From an uncultured Flavobacteriaceae bacterium (GTDB lineage: Bacteria; Bacteroidota; Bacteroidia; Flavobacteriales; Flavobacteriaceae): a DNA stretch of 51,797 bases. The position numbers and the translations under genes are program-made. The notes beneath the pieces are model-generated. The model did not search any database. It saw only the letters and a list, made by a program, of their open reading frames with translations, and was not told the DNA's origin. Below, one piece after another: positions 35,254-43,318 of the stretch; within the stretch, counting starts at the first letter, position 1, and each line of letters opens with the position of its first letter. The DNA is taken from NCBI GenBank assembly GCA_913048115.1, contig CAJWVI010000011.1, positions 1-51,797 on the forward strand. Direction: 5' to 3'.

Positions 35254-35718
35254 ATGAATACACTTAATGTAGGAGACAGGGTTCCAAGTTTTACGGTTAA
35301 TGATCAAGATGGAAACGCAATATCAATGAAAGACTATCAAGATAAAAAAGTTGTTGTGTTTTTCTATCCTGCAGCAAGCACCCCAGGATGTACAGCAGAA
35401 GCCTGTAATTTAAGAGATCATTATAAAGAACTACAAGATAATGGCTACGAGTTGTTAGGCGTTAGCGCAGACACAGAAAAAAAACAGTCTAATTTTAGAA
35501 ACAAATATGAATTTCCATTTCCTTTACTAGCAGATACCCAAAAAGATGTTATTAACGCCTTTGGGGTATGGGGGCTAAAAAAGTTTATGGGCCGTGAATA
35601 TGACGGTATTCATCGCAAAACATTTTTGGTGCATAATGGGGTAGTGGAGCGTGTTATAGATAAGGTAAAAACAAAAGCACACGCTGCGCAAATTCTTGAT
35701 AATAATAGCATTTCTTAA
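35254..35718 (+). CDS. bcp: thioredoxin-dependent thiol peroxidase (bacterioferritin comigratory protein)
   Basis: The 154-residue peroxiredoxin opens MNTLNVGDRVPSFTVNDQDG. It has the active-site block YPAASTPGCTAEAC, in which Cys46 is the peroxidatic and Cys51 the resolving cysteine, five residues apart as in atypical two-Cys Bcp/PrxQ enzymes. The later GVWGLKKFMGREYDGIHRKTFLV is the family's substrate-side loop. It reduces hydroperoxides with thioredoxin in the cytosol. It is divergent from nth, with 75 bases between starts, a repair and antioxidant pairing. All catalytic residues are present. Confidence 0.95.
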   Translation: MNTLNVGDRVPSFTVNDQDGNAISMKDYQDKKVVVFFYPAASTPGCTAEACNLRDHYKELQDNGYELLGVSADTEKKQSNFRNKYEFPFPLLADTQKDVINAFGVWGLKKFMGREYDGIHRKTFLVHNGVVERVIDKVKTKAHAAQILDNNSIS

Positions 35719-35750
35719 TACTTAGAGTACTATTAATAAAAAAGCTTTTT

Positions 35751-37217
35751 TTAAACGGGGTGCTTCTCTAGGCGATAGTTAAACAATTCTTTTTCCTTAA
35801 TGATATCTGCAACACCTTCTGGAAGCATCTTTTCCCAACCGGCATCTGCGTTTTCTATCATACTTAAAACTTCTCTAGAAAAGATGCCCATGACATCAGG
35901 ATTGTAATTCTCTACATCTATTACTTTACCGTTGTATTTAAAGAACTTATACAATTCTTTCATTCTTGGATGTACTTTTAAATTTTCACTAGTAGTAAAA
36001 ACACCATTCTTATTCTTCATTGGGTATAGGTATACCTTCAAGTCTTTGAAAAATAATTTACCAAAAGCTTCTAGAATTCCACCACTAAGATGACGATAAT
36101 ATTTTTCGTCAAAGATATCTACCAAGTTATTAATTCCCATGGCAAGCCCTAGGCGCATTTTGGTATATCTAGAAAAGTATTCTACTAATTTATAGTATTC
36201 CTGAAAATTAGAAATCATTACAGTGTGCCCTAAAGAACAAAGTAATTTAGCACGATCCATAAAGTCTTCTTCATCAATCTCTCCTTCTGCTCGGAGGTTT
36301 GAGAGTGTTATTTCAAAAATAGTTACGGTTCTGTTTTTATCAACTTTAGATTCGTTGATAAACATTTCATGTGATTTTTGAAACATGTCAATATTTACCT
36401 TTGTAACAGGCCTAAAGCTACCACGCAGGGCTAATATGTTTTTTTTATATAATATTCTTGCAGGTAGGATGTTGTTTCCATCGGGTCCAAACATGACGGC
36501 ATCTGTCATTTCGTTTTTAATAAGCTGCAAGCTCATTAGGCGGTTGTCTACATCTTTAAATTTAGGTCCTGAGAAATTAATAGTGTCAATTTCTATTTTG
36601 TCTTTATCAATATGGTCATACAGATAACGGAGTAATTTTTTTGGCGCGTCATGCTTATAATAGGCGCCGTAAATTAAGTTTACTCCTAAGTTACCCAAGG
36701 TATGTTGTTGTAATAATGCTTCAGTTTCATGAAAACGAATGTGTAAAATAATCTCACTGTACGCTTCATCTGGATCTGTCTGAAAACGAACTCCAACCCA
36801 GCCATGCCCTTTATATTTTTTTGCAAAATCTATAGTTGCTACTGTATTTGCGTAGGCAAAATATATTTTATTTGGGTGCTTCTCTCGCAAGATTCGCTCC
36901 TCAATTAAATTCATCTCGTGTGTGAGCATTTTTTTAAGACGCTCTTCTGTTACATACCTTCCATCTTTTTCAACACCATAAATGGCATCACTAAAATCTT
37001 TATCATAGGCTGAGATAGTTTTAGCAATAGTACCAGAAGCACCACCAGCTCTAAAGAAATTACGTACGGTTTCTTGACCTGCGCCAATCTCGGCAAAAGT
37101 CCCGTAAATATTTTCATTTAAATTAATACGTAAGGCTTTATTCTTTATGGAAGGAATTGCCTCAAATTCTTTATCTCCTTTAATAGTATCTGGCATAACC
37201 GTAGGTAATTGTTGCAT
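35751..37217 (-). CDS. conserved flavobacterial protein of unknown function (about 488 residues)
   Basis: From the ATG at 37217 (MQQLPTVMPDTIKGD) the product has 488 residues; earlier in-frame TTG 37244 and ATG 37238 are also possible. It is soluble, with no signal peptide. It shows FFRAGGASGTIAKTISAYDKDFSD near the start, then GHGWVGVRFQTDPDEAYSE, HIRFHETEALLQQHTLGNLGVNL and FGPDGNNILPARILYKKN. Homologues are sometimes labelled nicotinate-nucleotide adenylyltransferase or even TonB-dependent receptor, but no H-x-G-H nucleotidyltransferase motif and no barrel are visible. The many conserved-looking Gly/His/Asp stretches suggest an enzyme. It is divergent from the metallo-beta-lactamase-fold gene with 56 bases between starts. 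Confidence 0.75.
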   Translation of the reverse strand: MQQLPTVMPDTIKGDKEFEAIPSIKNKALRINLNENIYGTFAEIGAGQETVRNFFRAGGASGTIAKTISAYDKDFSDAIYGVEKDGRYVTEERLKKMLTHEMNLIEERILREKHPNKIYFAYANTVATIDFAKKYKGHGWVGVRFQTDPDEAYSEIILHIRFHETEALLQQHTLGNLGVNLIYGAYYKHDAPKKLLRYLYDHIDKDKIEIDTINFSGPKFKDVDNRLMSLQLIKNEMTDAVMFGPDGNNILPARILYKKNILALRGSFRPVTKVNIDMFQKSHEMFINESKVDKNRTVTIFEITLSNLRAEGEIDEEDFMDRAKLLCSLGHTVMISNFQEYYKLVEYFSRYTKMRLGLAMGINNLVDIFDEKYYRHLSGGILEAFGKLFFKDLKVYLYPMKNKNGVFTTSENLKVHPRMKELYKFFKYNGKVIDVENYNPDVMGIFSREVLSMIENADAGWEKMLPEGVADIIKEKELFNYRLEKHPV

Positions 37218-37260
37218 AACAAAGGTAGCGAATACCATAGCCAATCAAAAAAAATACTAG

Positions 37261-37268
37261 TATTTTTG
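37261..37268 (+). promoter_or_regulatory. -7 box directly before the MBL-fold gene
   Basis: TATTTTTG, five bases before the ATG at 37274. With a start point expected a few bases after the box, the mRNA would be leaderless. Confidence 0.5.
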
Positions 37269-37273
37269 TGTAG

Positions 37274-38050
37274 ATGAATTCTCATATTAAAGTCACATTT
37301 TTAGGTACAGGAACTTCACAGGGCATTCCTGTTATAGGGAGCAAGCATCCTGTTTGTTTGAGTGAGGATTCTAGAGATAAAAGGTTACGTGTTTCTATAT
37401 TGATACAGTGGGGTGATAAGACCTATATTATTGACTGTGGCCCAGATTTTAGACAGCAAATGCTTCATAGTCATGTTACAAAAATTGACGCCGTATTGAT
37501 CACTCATGAACATAGTGATCATACAGCAGGTTTAGACGATATTAGACCATTTTGTTTTAAACAAGGTGAAATTCCATTCTACGCCAGCAAAGAGGTGTTT
37601 GCTGCCCTTAAAAAACGCTTTGGCTATATTTTTGAGACTGAAAACAAATATCCAGGTGCACCAACGATCTCTCAACATATTATTTCAAAGCATTCTTCGT
37701 TTGTTTTAGACCAAAATACAATAACTCCAGTTGAAGCATTACATAATACTTTGCCAGTTTTAGGGTTTACCATGCAAGGGTTTACCTATTTAACAGATGT
37801 GAAAACGATGGCAGATTCTGAAATTGAAAAGATAAAAGGAACTAAAAATTTGGTTATTAACGCACTCAGGCAAGAGCCTCATCCTTCTCACCTTAATCTA
37901 GAAGAAGCTTTAGCGTTTATTGAAAAAGTACAACCACAGCGCGCTTATTTAACACACATTAGTCATCTGTTAGGATTTCATGAAACGGTTCAAGCAACCT
38001 TACCCAGTCATGTTTTTTTAGCCTATGACGGTTTAACTATTGAAATATAA
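37274..38050 (+). CDS. MBL-fold metallo-hydrolase (PhnP-like)
   Basis: The 258-residue protein starts VTFLGTGTSQGIPVIGS and has the metal-binding HEHSDH (78-83), followed by TAGLDDIRPF, and later the LTHISHLLGFHE histidines. That is the pattern of PhnP-type phosphodiesterases and related cyclic-nucleotide or RNA hydrolases. Two metal ions should be bound. In most flavobacteria the gene is not near phosphonate genes, and it is not here, so PhnP function is not implied. It is followed after 13 bases by a membrane-anchored protein of unknown function. Cytosolic. Confidence 0.9.
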   Translation: MNSHIKVTFLGTGTSQGIPVIGSKHPVCLSEDSRDKRLRVSILIQWGDKTYIIDCGPDFRQQMLHSHVTKIDAVLITHEHSDHTAGLDDIRPFCFKQGEIPFYASKEVFAALKKRFGYIFETENKYPGAPTISQHIISKHSSFVLDQNTITPVEALHNTLPVLGFTMQGFTYLTDVKTMADSEIEKIKGTKNLVINALRQEPHPSHLNLEEALAFIEKVQPQRAYLTHISHLLGFHETVQATLPSHVFLAYDGLTIEI

Positions 38051-38063
38051 TACCCTTTAAATT

Positions 38064-38561
38064 ATGAAGAAAAGCATTTTTATGTACCTATTCTTTTTTG
38101 CTGTTTTGTATATCGTTTTTCAATATGCAAACGAGAAGACTATTTTTGAATCACAAGAAAAAACAATTACAGGACTTTCTCTAAAACTAGATAAAGCTAC
38201 AGACTCTCTATCTAAAGTTTCAGAAGCTATTGAAGATGCAAACTATTTTAGTCTTCAAAGCAATGAGAATGCTCTGGAATATATAGAGCGTCTTGGTCTA
38301 GAGGCAGCAGAGGTTGAAGCCTCAATTAGCAATAGAATTTATGATCAAAACGGTGCAAAAGGAGGGAACCCTATTATTCCTTTAGCCGCTGTTAGTGGTG
38401 ATTTTAAAATCAATAAAATAAAACTACTAAACCACAGATGGATACAAGCAGATTTCTCTGATGGTAATAACTGGGGAGAACTTATAATTGAATATTTCTT
38501 TGATGAGAATAATAATATAGACTTAGTTCCTCTCAGCGCTTTGTTGTATTCTTCTAAGTAA
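38064..38561 (+). CDS. membrane-anchored coiled-coil protein of unknown function
   Basis: The 165-residue protein has an N-terminal membrane anchor (residues 4-20, IFMYLFFFAVLYIVFQY), a heptad-like helix at about 28-85, and a compact C-terminal domain with HRWIQADFSDGNNWGELIIEYFF. It follows the MBL gene after 13 bases on the same strand and is likely co-transcribed. The C-terminal domain probably faces the periplasm. I recall homologues being labelled hydrolase without motif support; no catalytic residues were seen. Unknown function. Confidence 0.7.
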   Translation: MKKSIFMYLFFFAVLYIVFQYANEKTIFESQEKTITGLSLKLDKATDSLSKVSEAIEDANYFSLQSNENALEYIERLGLEAAEVEASISNRIYDQNGAKGGNPIIPLAAVSGDFKINKIKLLNHRWIQADFSDGNNWGELIIEYFFDENNNIDLVPLSALLYSSK

Positions 38562-38590
38562 ACACCCTAGATATAAAGCAAATGATCTTG

Positions 38591-39247
38591 TTATTGTTTT
38601 GATAGCCAGGCTACAAACTCATAGAAGTTTTCTGGAGAGACTCCATGACCAACAGGAAATTCACTATAGGTACAATCAATATCCAAGGTTTTTAAAAAAG
38701 GAGCTGTTTTTTGTGCCCATGAAATAGGAATAACTTGATCTACACTGCCGTGAGAAGTGTAGATATTAAGGTGGTTAAAATTATTTTTATTATAATCATC
38801 TTTAAGCATATCTTCACTAACATAACCACTTAGGCCAATTACATTTTTAATTTTATCTGGATAACTAAGTGCAACAGCAAAACTTAAAATAGTTCCTTGG
38901 CTAAACCCTAATAATGTTACATTATCTGGGTCTACTGCGTATTTATCTATTATCACGTCAATACATTGAGCAATGCTATCTCTAGCAGCAACAGCTTGTG
39001 GAACATCATTAAATTTGTTGTTTCCAGCTTCAAAATAGATATTATACCAAGCGTTTCCACTAGGTTCAAGTTGTAATGGTGCTTTTAAAGAAATAATATG
39101 GTGTGTGTCTGGCAAATCTGGTGCAAAAGAAAACAGATCGTTTTGATCACTACCGTATCCATGTAGTAAAATAATGACAGGGGCCTTATGTGTGGCTACT
39201 TTTGGTGCTTTGTAATTATGTTCTAATGGTAGTGTTTGTTTTTTCAT
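38591..39247 (-). CDS. alpha/beta hydrolase, carboxylesterase/phospholipase type
   Basis: From the ATG at 39247 (MKKQTLPLEHNYKAP) the 218-residue protein shows the oxyanion HGYGSDQNDLF, nucleophile elbow GFSQG (Ser116), a late Asp in SHGSVDQVIP and His in PVGHGVSP. This order and length fit the phospholipase/carboxylesterase family (PF02230), whose members hydrolyse short esters or lysophospholipids. It has no signal peptide. It is last in a minus-strand series beginning with the dihydroorotase homologue, but a terminator hairpin separates it from the preceding gene, so it may have its own promoter. An in-frame start 12 codons earlier lies inside that hairpin. Confidence 0.9.
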   Translation of the reverse strand: MKKQTLPLEHNYKAPKVATHKAPVIILLHGYGSDQNDLFSFAPDLPDTHHIISLKAPLQLEPSGNAWYNIYFEAGNNKFNDVPQAVAARDSIAQCIDVIIDKYAVDPDNVTLLGFSQGTILSFAVALSYPDKIKNVIGLSGYVSEDMLKDDYNKNNFNHLNIYTSHGSVDQVIPISWAQKTAPFLKTLDIDCTYSEFPVGHGVSPENFYEFVAWLSKQ

Positions 39248-39256
39248 AGTGTAAAA

Positions 39257-39290
39257 ATAAAAGATGCTACATCTATGCAGCATCTTTTAT
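39257..39290 (-). terminator. intrinsic terminator after the DUF4870 pair
   Basis: A 12-bp stem (39257-39268 with 39279-39290) with core AGATGCT, 10-base loop, and a T-run downstream on the minus strand. It lies just upstream of the esterase start codon, so it may also attenuate that gene. Confidence 0.7.
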
Positions 39291-39318
39291 GATAAAATTA
39301 GTACTGTTTGTTCTTATA

Positions 39319-39642
39319 CTAGCCAATACCTTTAAACCAATCTTCAAAATATTCACCCAAAATAGGAAGTGGCTTTTCTTGCTCTTTACTGGCGTTTGTA
39401 ATTCCAATTATAATGAATATTAAAACTCCAAAGAAAAGTACTTGTAGGGCTACTAATCCTGTAATTGTTATTAAAACAGAAATACCAAAGTACAGTAACT
39501 GAATGCCTAGAGCTTGCCTTTGGTGGTAGGTAACTAAAGGATTTTTCTTAGTGCTATTGACCATAAAGGCTATAATCCAGCCAATAAGTGTTATGTAGGT
39601 TACAATAGCTAGTATCTTTTGGTTGTTTGGAGAGGTTTCCAT
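39319..39642 (-). CDS. DUF4870 (Tic20-like) membrane protein
   Basis: The 107-residue protein has three to four membrane spans. It starts METSPNNQKILAIVTYITLIGWI, has VTYHQRQALGIQL after the first span (the H-x-R-Q pattern equivalent to the H-x-K-Q of the paralogue at 5418) and ends LPILGEYFEDWFKGIG. It is in tandem with a related protein 40 bases upstream and the two are presumably co-transcribed. The C-terminal FEDWFKG resembles FQEWFTF in its neighbour, suggesting a duplication. Function is unknown. Confidence in the family is good. Confidence 0.75.
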   Translation of the reverse strand: METSPNNQKILAIVTYITLIGWIIAFMVNSTKKNPLVTYHQRQALGIQLLYFGISVLITITGLVALQVLFFGVLIFIIIGITNASKEQEKPLPILGEYFEDWFKGIG

Positions 39643-39682
39643 GTGTTGTGAGTTTACGTTTATAATCTTAAATGTAGTGTAT

Positions 39683-40009
39683 CTAATTTAAAAATGTAAA
39701 CCATTCTTGAAATTTTTCACTTAAAAAAGGAATATTAGGTTCTTTATTTTGAAGTACAGCTACTAAAGAGTACACCCATAAAGAAAAAGCTGCCCACCAT
39801 AATATATCACCAAGTTCAGGGTAGATATATGCTTGTGTGGTTTGTGCTATTAAAAGTCCAAAGACTAGGCCACACATATTTTTTATATGAGCCGTTGCAA
39901 AGGCGTGCTTTTCTTCTCTATTCATCGTGTATGCTATAAACATGCCAACAAATGTAATGTAGGCTATTACAGCTTTATTTTTCCCTTCAGGAACGGTCGT
40001 TTTATTCAT
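39683..40009 (-). CDS. DUF4870-like membrane protein, divergent tandem paralogue
   Basis: The 108-residue protein has four hydrophobic segments. The layout matches its downstream neighbour: KAVIAYITFVGMFIAYTMN parallels KILAIVTYITLIGWIIAFMVN, ATAHIKNMCGL replaces VTYHQRQALGI, and the end IPFLSEKFQEWFTFLN parallels LPILGEYFEDWFKGIG. It begins inside the end of the dihydroorotase-like gene (8-base overlap), implying translational coupling. The Gln of the H-x-R-Q motif has changed, so it may have a separate role. Unknown function. Confidence 0.7.
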   Translation of the reverse strand: MNKTTVPEGKNKAVIAYITFVGMFIAYTMNREEKHAFATAHIKNMCGLVFGLLIAQTTQAYIYPELGDILWWAAFSLWVYSLVAVLQNKEPNIPFLSEKFQEWFTFLN

Positions 40010-41255
40010 TAATTACAAGTTGATTGTTGTTGAAAATTCCATAGGCCTTCCCTACTAAAGATTGGCCTAGTAATGCTGCGTTTTTTGAAGTAGAAATAAT
40101 GTCCTTTTCTTCAAACACCCAATTAATTGTTGGGTTAAAAAGTGTAATATTGGCATCATTTCCCTCTAGGATACTACTTTGAGAAATATTAAATACCGAT
40201 TGTTGTGTTAATGCTTTTATAGCTATTTCCAGGTTTGTTGCTTTTTGAAGAGCACCAAAACAGCTCTCAAGACCTATACTTCCATATTTTGCATGATCAA
40301 ACTCTATTTTCTTGTTTTCTATATCCATAGGGTTGTGATCGCTAGTAACCATGTCTATAGTTCCTTCTTTAAGACCCTTCTTTAAGGCTTTAATATCCTC
40401 CTTGGTTCTTAATGGAGGCATAAGCTTGTAGTTTGTATCAAAGGTCTCTAATACATCATCTGTTAGTGAAAGATTGTTGATTGATACGCTACAGCTTACG
40501 TGCAATGCTTTTTTCTTTGCTTCTTTGATAAGTTGCACCGCCGCAGCTGTAGATACGGTAGGAATATGAAGTTTTCCACCCGTATATTCTAGAATGTAAA
40601 GGTCCCTAGCTACTTGAAGAGATTCTGCAAGCTGTGGTATTCCTTTAAGCCCCAGTTTAGTACTATTAATGTGTTCGTTGACCATTCCTTTTGAGGCAAT
40701 TGCTTTTTCAAAGGGAAAAGACTGAACCAGACCATTAAAGTTTTGGGCGTATTGAAGGGCTATTTTTAAAAGGTTTGGGTTTGCTATGGGTTTCTTATAA
40801 TCATAAAAGCTTAAGGCTCCTTCGTTTTGCATATCAAATAACTCTGCCAGGTCTATGCCATCAGCATTTTGAGTTAAGGTTCCATTAGGAAGTATGGTAA
40901 CACCATGCTCAGCATCTACTCCTTTTAAAAACCGAATAGCTCCTTTGTTGTCTGGAACAGGATGGGTATTAGTGTTTAGCGCAATGGTCGTAAAACCGCT
41001 TAAAGCAGCCGTTTTTAATCCATTTTCTAGTGTTTCCCGTTCTTCAAATCCTGGTTCTCCAAAAGAGACACCGCTATCAAACCACCCGCATGAAATATGC
41101 AAATTAGGAAGCTTTATTTCTTGGACGTTACTTTGTTTGGGTAAAGTAGATGCAATTTTTGAAATAACGCCATTTTCAATAAGGACATCACATTTCTTTA
41201 AATGATGTTTACTTTTACTGTCTACTATCGTAGCCGATTTTAGTAATATATTCAT
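40002..41255 (-). CDS. dihydroorotase-family protein lacking metal ligands, probably non-catalytic
   Basis: From the ATG at 41255 (MNILLKSATIVDSKSKHHL) the product has 417 residues with the amidohydrolase fold of the multifunctional-complex dihydroorotase type (TIGR00857-like). In active enzymes the first strand reads D-x-H-x-H-x-R-E-P-G; here it is FDSGVSFGEPG, so both His are lost. The metal-binding His pair in the middle (usually E-x-x-x-H-H) is replaced by SVSINNL. The later SDHNP keeps the Asp. It resembles inactive PyrC homologues that associate with aspartate transcarbamoylase. A second active dihydroorotase is expected elsewhere. It is followed by two DUF4870-type genes and preceded by a BatA-like gene. 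Confidence 0.85.
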   Translation of the reverse strand: MNILLKSATIVDSKSKHHLKKCDVLIENGVISKIASTLPKQSNVQEIKLPNLHISCGWFDSGVSFGEPGFEERETLENGLKTAALSGFTTIALNTNTHPVPDNKGAIRFLKGVDAEHGVTILPNGTLTQNADGIDLAELFDMQNEGALSFYDYKKPIANPNLLKIALQYAQNFNGLVQSFPFEKAIASKGMVNEHINSTKLGLKGIPQLAESLQVARDLYILEYTGGKLHIPTVSTAAAVQLIKEAKKKALHVSCSVSINNLSLTDDVLETFDTNYKLMPPLRTKEDIKALKKGLKEGTIDMVTSDHNPMDIENKKIEFDHAKYGSIGLESCFGALQKATNLEIAIKALTQQSVFNISQSSILEGNDANITLFNPTINWVFEEKDIISTSKNAALLGQSLVGKAYGIFNNNQLVINE

Positions 41256-41312
41256 AATACTCAAATTTTCAGGTTACTTAATGTAGCGTACGCTTGTACG
41301 CTAAAGGTATTT

Positions 41313-43238
41313 TTATTTTCTATAAAATTTTAATACTAACATTTCAGCAATAAGAAATAGAAGTGCCAATAGGGCAAACCATTTCCAGAAATCTGTTATT
41401 TTATTTTCGTTAGCGATAGCATCAAATAAGCTAGTAATGTTTTTGTGGACAGTGACTCCTTTCCAGGTTTTAGCATCTACATAGATTGATTTCCCTTCGT
41501 CTCTGCTATAATTGTAACTAATGTTTTTTATAAAACGCTCTCCATTCTCTATTGTAAATGTACCTGATTTTATAGGATTCTCTGTAGTGCTAATTATTAC
41601 TTTGTTGGCTTTGGTTTGTTGCAGGGGTATAAAATTTACAATACTGTCTCTTATATTTAAAATTTCATCTTGAGCCAAAGCAACACCAACAGCAAATGAT
41701 ACTGGAGTATCTATGGTGTAATATAATTTTGGTGTTTGTAGGCTTTGCCTAGCAATATTATAAAGGGTGGGCACAATAAGTGGAGAGCTACTAAAGTTAT
41801 TTGTTATTTTATTAAAGGCTGCAGTTGCAATATAGCTATTGTTTGTTCCCAGCAAAAAAGGTTTAGCATCCTCGAAGGCAAGTATAGCGGGAGATTTAGA
41901 AATAATAGTATAAAAACTATTGGTTTTTGGAAATTGAAAGTTGGCTATGCGTTTTTCAAAAACATCTAAATAAAGAGGATGGTCAAAAGCAATCCTTGTT
42001 ATCTTTCTTTGCTCGAAAACCTCTTGGTCAAGTTCTCCCAAATCTAGTGTAGCTAGCAATTTATTATAGCTGGATAATTCGGCATTATTTGCGGGTATAA
42101 TTAAAAGGCTACCACCCTTTTGTGAGAACTCCCTTAGCGCATTGATCAGTGAGGTAGGAATATTTTTTAATTCGTTTAATACAATGCAATTTTGCTTAGG
42201 TATAATACTGTAGTTGATGTTATTTGCACTTTGGCTGGTGTATATAAAACCTTCACTTTTAAACATACGTTGTAAAAAGTCTTGATTGGCAGTATTGATG
42301 CTTAATACTTTTAAATTTGACGGTTTGTTTATACTAAAATACAAGCTGTTGTCATAGCTTAGACTTGGATCTGGTATGGTTATGCTGCCTTTAAAACCTT
42401 CCTTGTTTTCTAGAGAAAAAAGGATGTCCTGGCTTTTGTTTTGGCTAAAATCTACTGCTACTTTAGAACTAAGAAGAGCACCGTTATATAAAGAGACCGA
42501 CACACTTTTTTGCTCAATTTCTTTGGCAGATAGTCGTACTTTTAACGCTGTATTGTTTCCATTACTGGAGATTACATACGCAGTGTCAATAGCAATGTTT
42601 TGCTCTCGTATTGCTTTTAAATGTACGGCATCTACATTAAATGTGTTTTTTAGTTCTGGAAATTCTTCTTTTTGTTGAAAGTCTGAAATATAAATTAATC
42701 GTTTATTTGATACTGCGTCATCACTAAAAATTTGCTCGGCTTTTAGTAATACCTCATTAGCGCTAAGTTGTTTTTGAGAATATGTAAGTTTTAACAAGTC
42801 TTTTTTTAACTGCTGTGCACTGGCATTTCTATAGGTATTGGTATTCGTAAACCAGTGTATTTTACCATTGAGAGGTATTTGTGAAACAAGATCTTGAACA
42901 GCAGCGTTTAATAGAGTGCCATTTGCGCCATTGGCCTCCATGCTAAATGAATTATCTAGATAAACGATTGTTTCTTTGTTGCTGTCTAAAGCTATTTTTG
43001 ATGCCTTAAAAGGTTCTGCAAATGCTATAACTAGTGCTGCAATAGCGAGAAGTCTCAATAATAGAATAAACCATTTTTTTAATTGAGAACTCTTACGGGT
43101 TTGAATACTTACTTTTTTTAGAAAAGCAACATTTGTGAAGGCCACCTTTTGAAAACGTCTAAGTTGAAATAAATGAATTAAAATAGGAATGAGGAGTAGA
43201 AAAAGGGCGTAGAGAAGTTCAGGGTGTTTAAACTGCAT
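41313..43238 (-). CDS. BatA-domain membrane protein (aerotolerance-type, TIGR02226 N-terminus)
   Basis: The 641-residue protein starts MQFKHPELLYALFLLLIPILIHLFQLRRF, the BatA N-terminal double-span signature, with a second span near residues 60-78 followed by a periplasmic von Willebrand-like region (KETIVYLDNSFSMEANG, with the D-x-S-x-S of a MIDAS site at about 95-99). The C-terminus has a final span and short basic tail. Such proteins were named after Bacteroides aerotolerance operons, but their role is unsettled. Here no MoxR or other Bat genes are adjacent. A -7 box TATCTTTG lies 20 bases upstream. Confidence 0.85.
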   Translation of the reverse strand: MQFKHPELLYALFLLLIPILIHLFQLRRFQKVAFTNVAFLKKVSIQTRKSSQLKKWFILLLRLLAIAALVIAFAEPFKASKIALDSNKETIVYLDNSFSMEANGANGTLLNAAVQDLVSQIPLNGKIHWFTNTNTYRNASAQQLKKDLLKLTYSQKQLSANEVLLKAEQIFSDDAVSNKRLIYISDFQQKEEFPELKNTFNVDAVHLKAIREQNIAIDTAYVISSNGNNTALKVRLSAKEIEQKSVSVSLYNGALLSSKVAVDFSQNKSQDILFSLENKEGFKGSITIPDPSLSYDNSLYFSINKPSNLKVLSINTANQDFLQRMFKSEGFIYTSQSANNINYSIIPKQNCIVLNELKNIPTSLINALREFSQKGGSLLIIPANNAELSSYNKLLATLDLGELDQEVFEQRKITRIAFDHPLYLDVFEKRIANFQFPKTNSFYTIISKSPAILAFEDAKPFLLGTNNSYIATAAFNKITNNFSSSPLIVPTLYNIARQSLQTPKLYYTIDTPVSFAVGVALAQDEILNIRDSIVNFIPLQQTKANKVIISTTENPIKSGTFTIENGERFIKNISYNYSRDEGKSIYVDAKTWKGVTVHKNITSLFDAIANENKITDFWKWFALLALLFLIAEMLVLKFYRK

Positions 43239-43258
43239 TTAGATATATACTATTTTAG

Positions 43259-43266
43259 CAAAGATA
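43259..43266 (-). promoter_or_regulatory. -7 box for the BatA-like gene
   Basis: Reads TATCTTTG on the minus strand, 20 bases upstream of the ATG at 43238. It would begin a transcript through the dihydroorotase homologue and both DUF4870 genes. Confidence 0.5.
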
Positions 43267-43318
43267 AAAAACCGAAGTTAATTTATATCAAATAATGAGA
43301 TTAAAGCTGCGATCCTAT

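Noticed and set aside
35178-35307. N-terminal extension of nth by 43 residues.
   Set aside because: The extension overlaps bcp and its sequence is unlike endonuclease III; the ATG at 35178 gives the family start.
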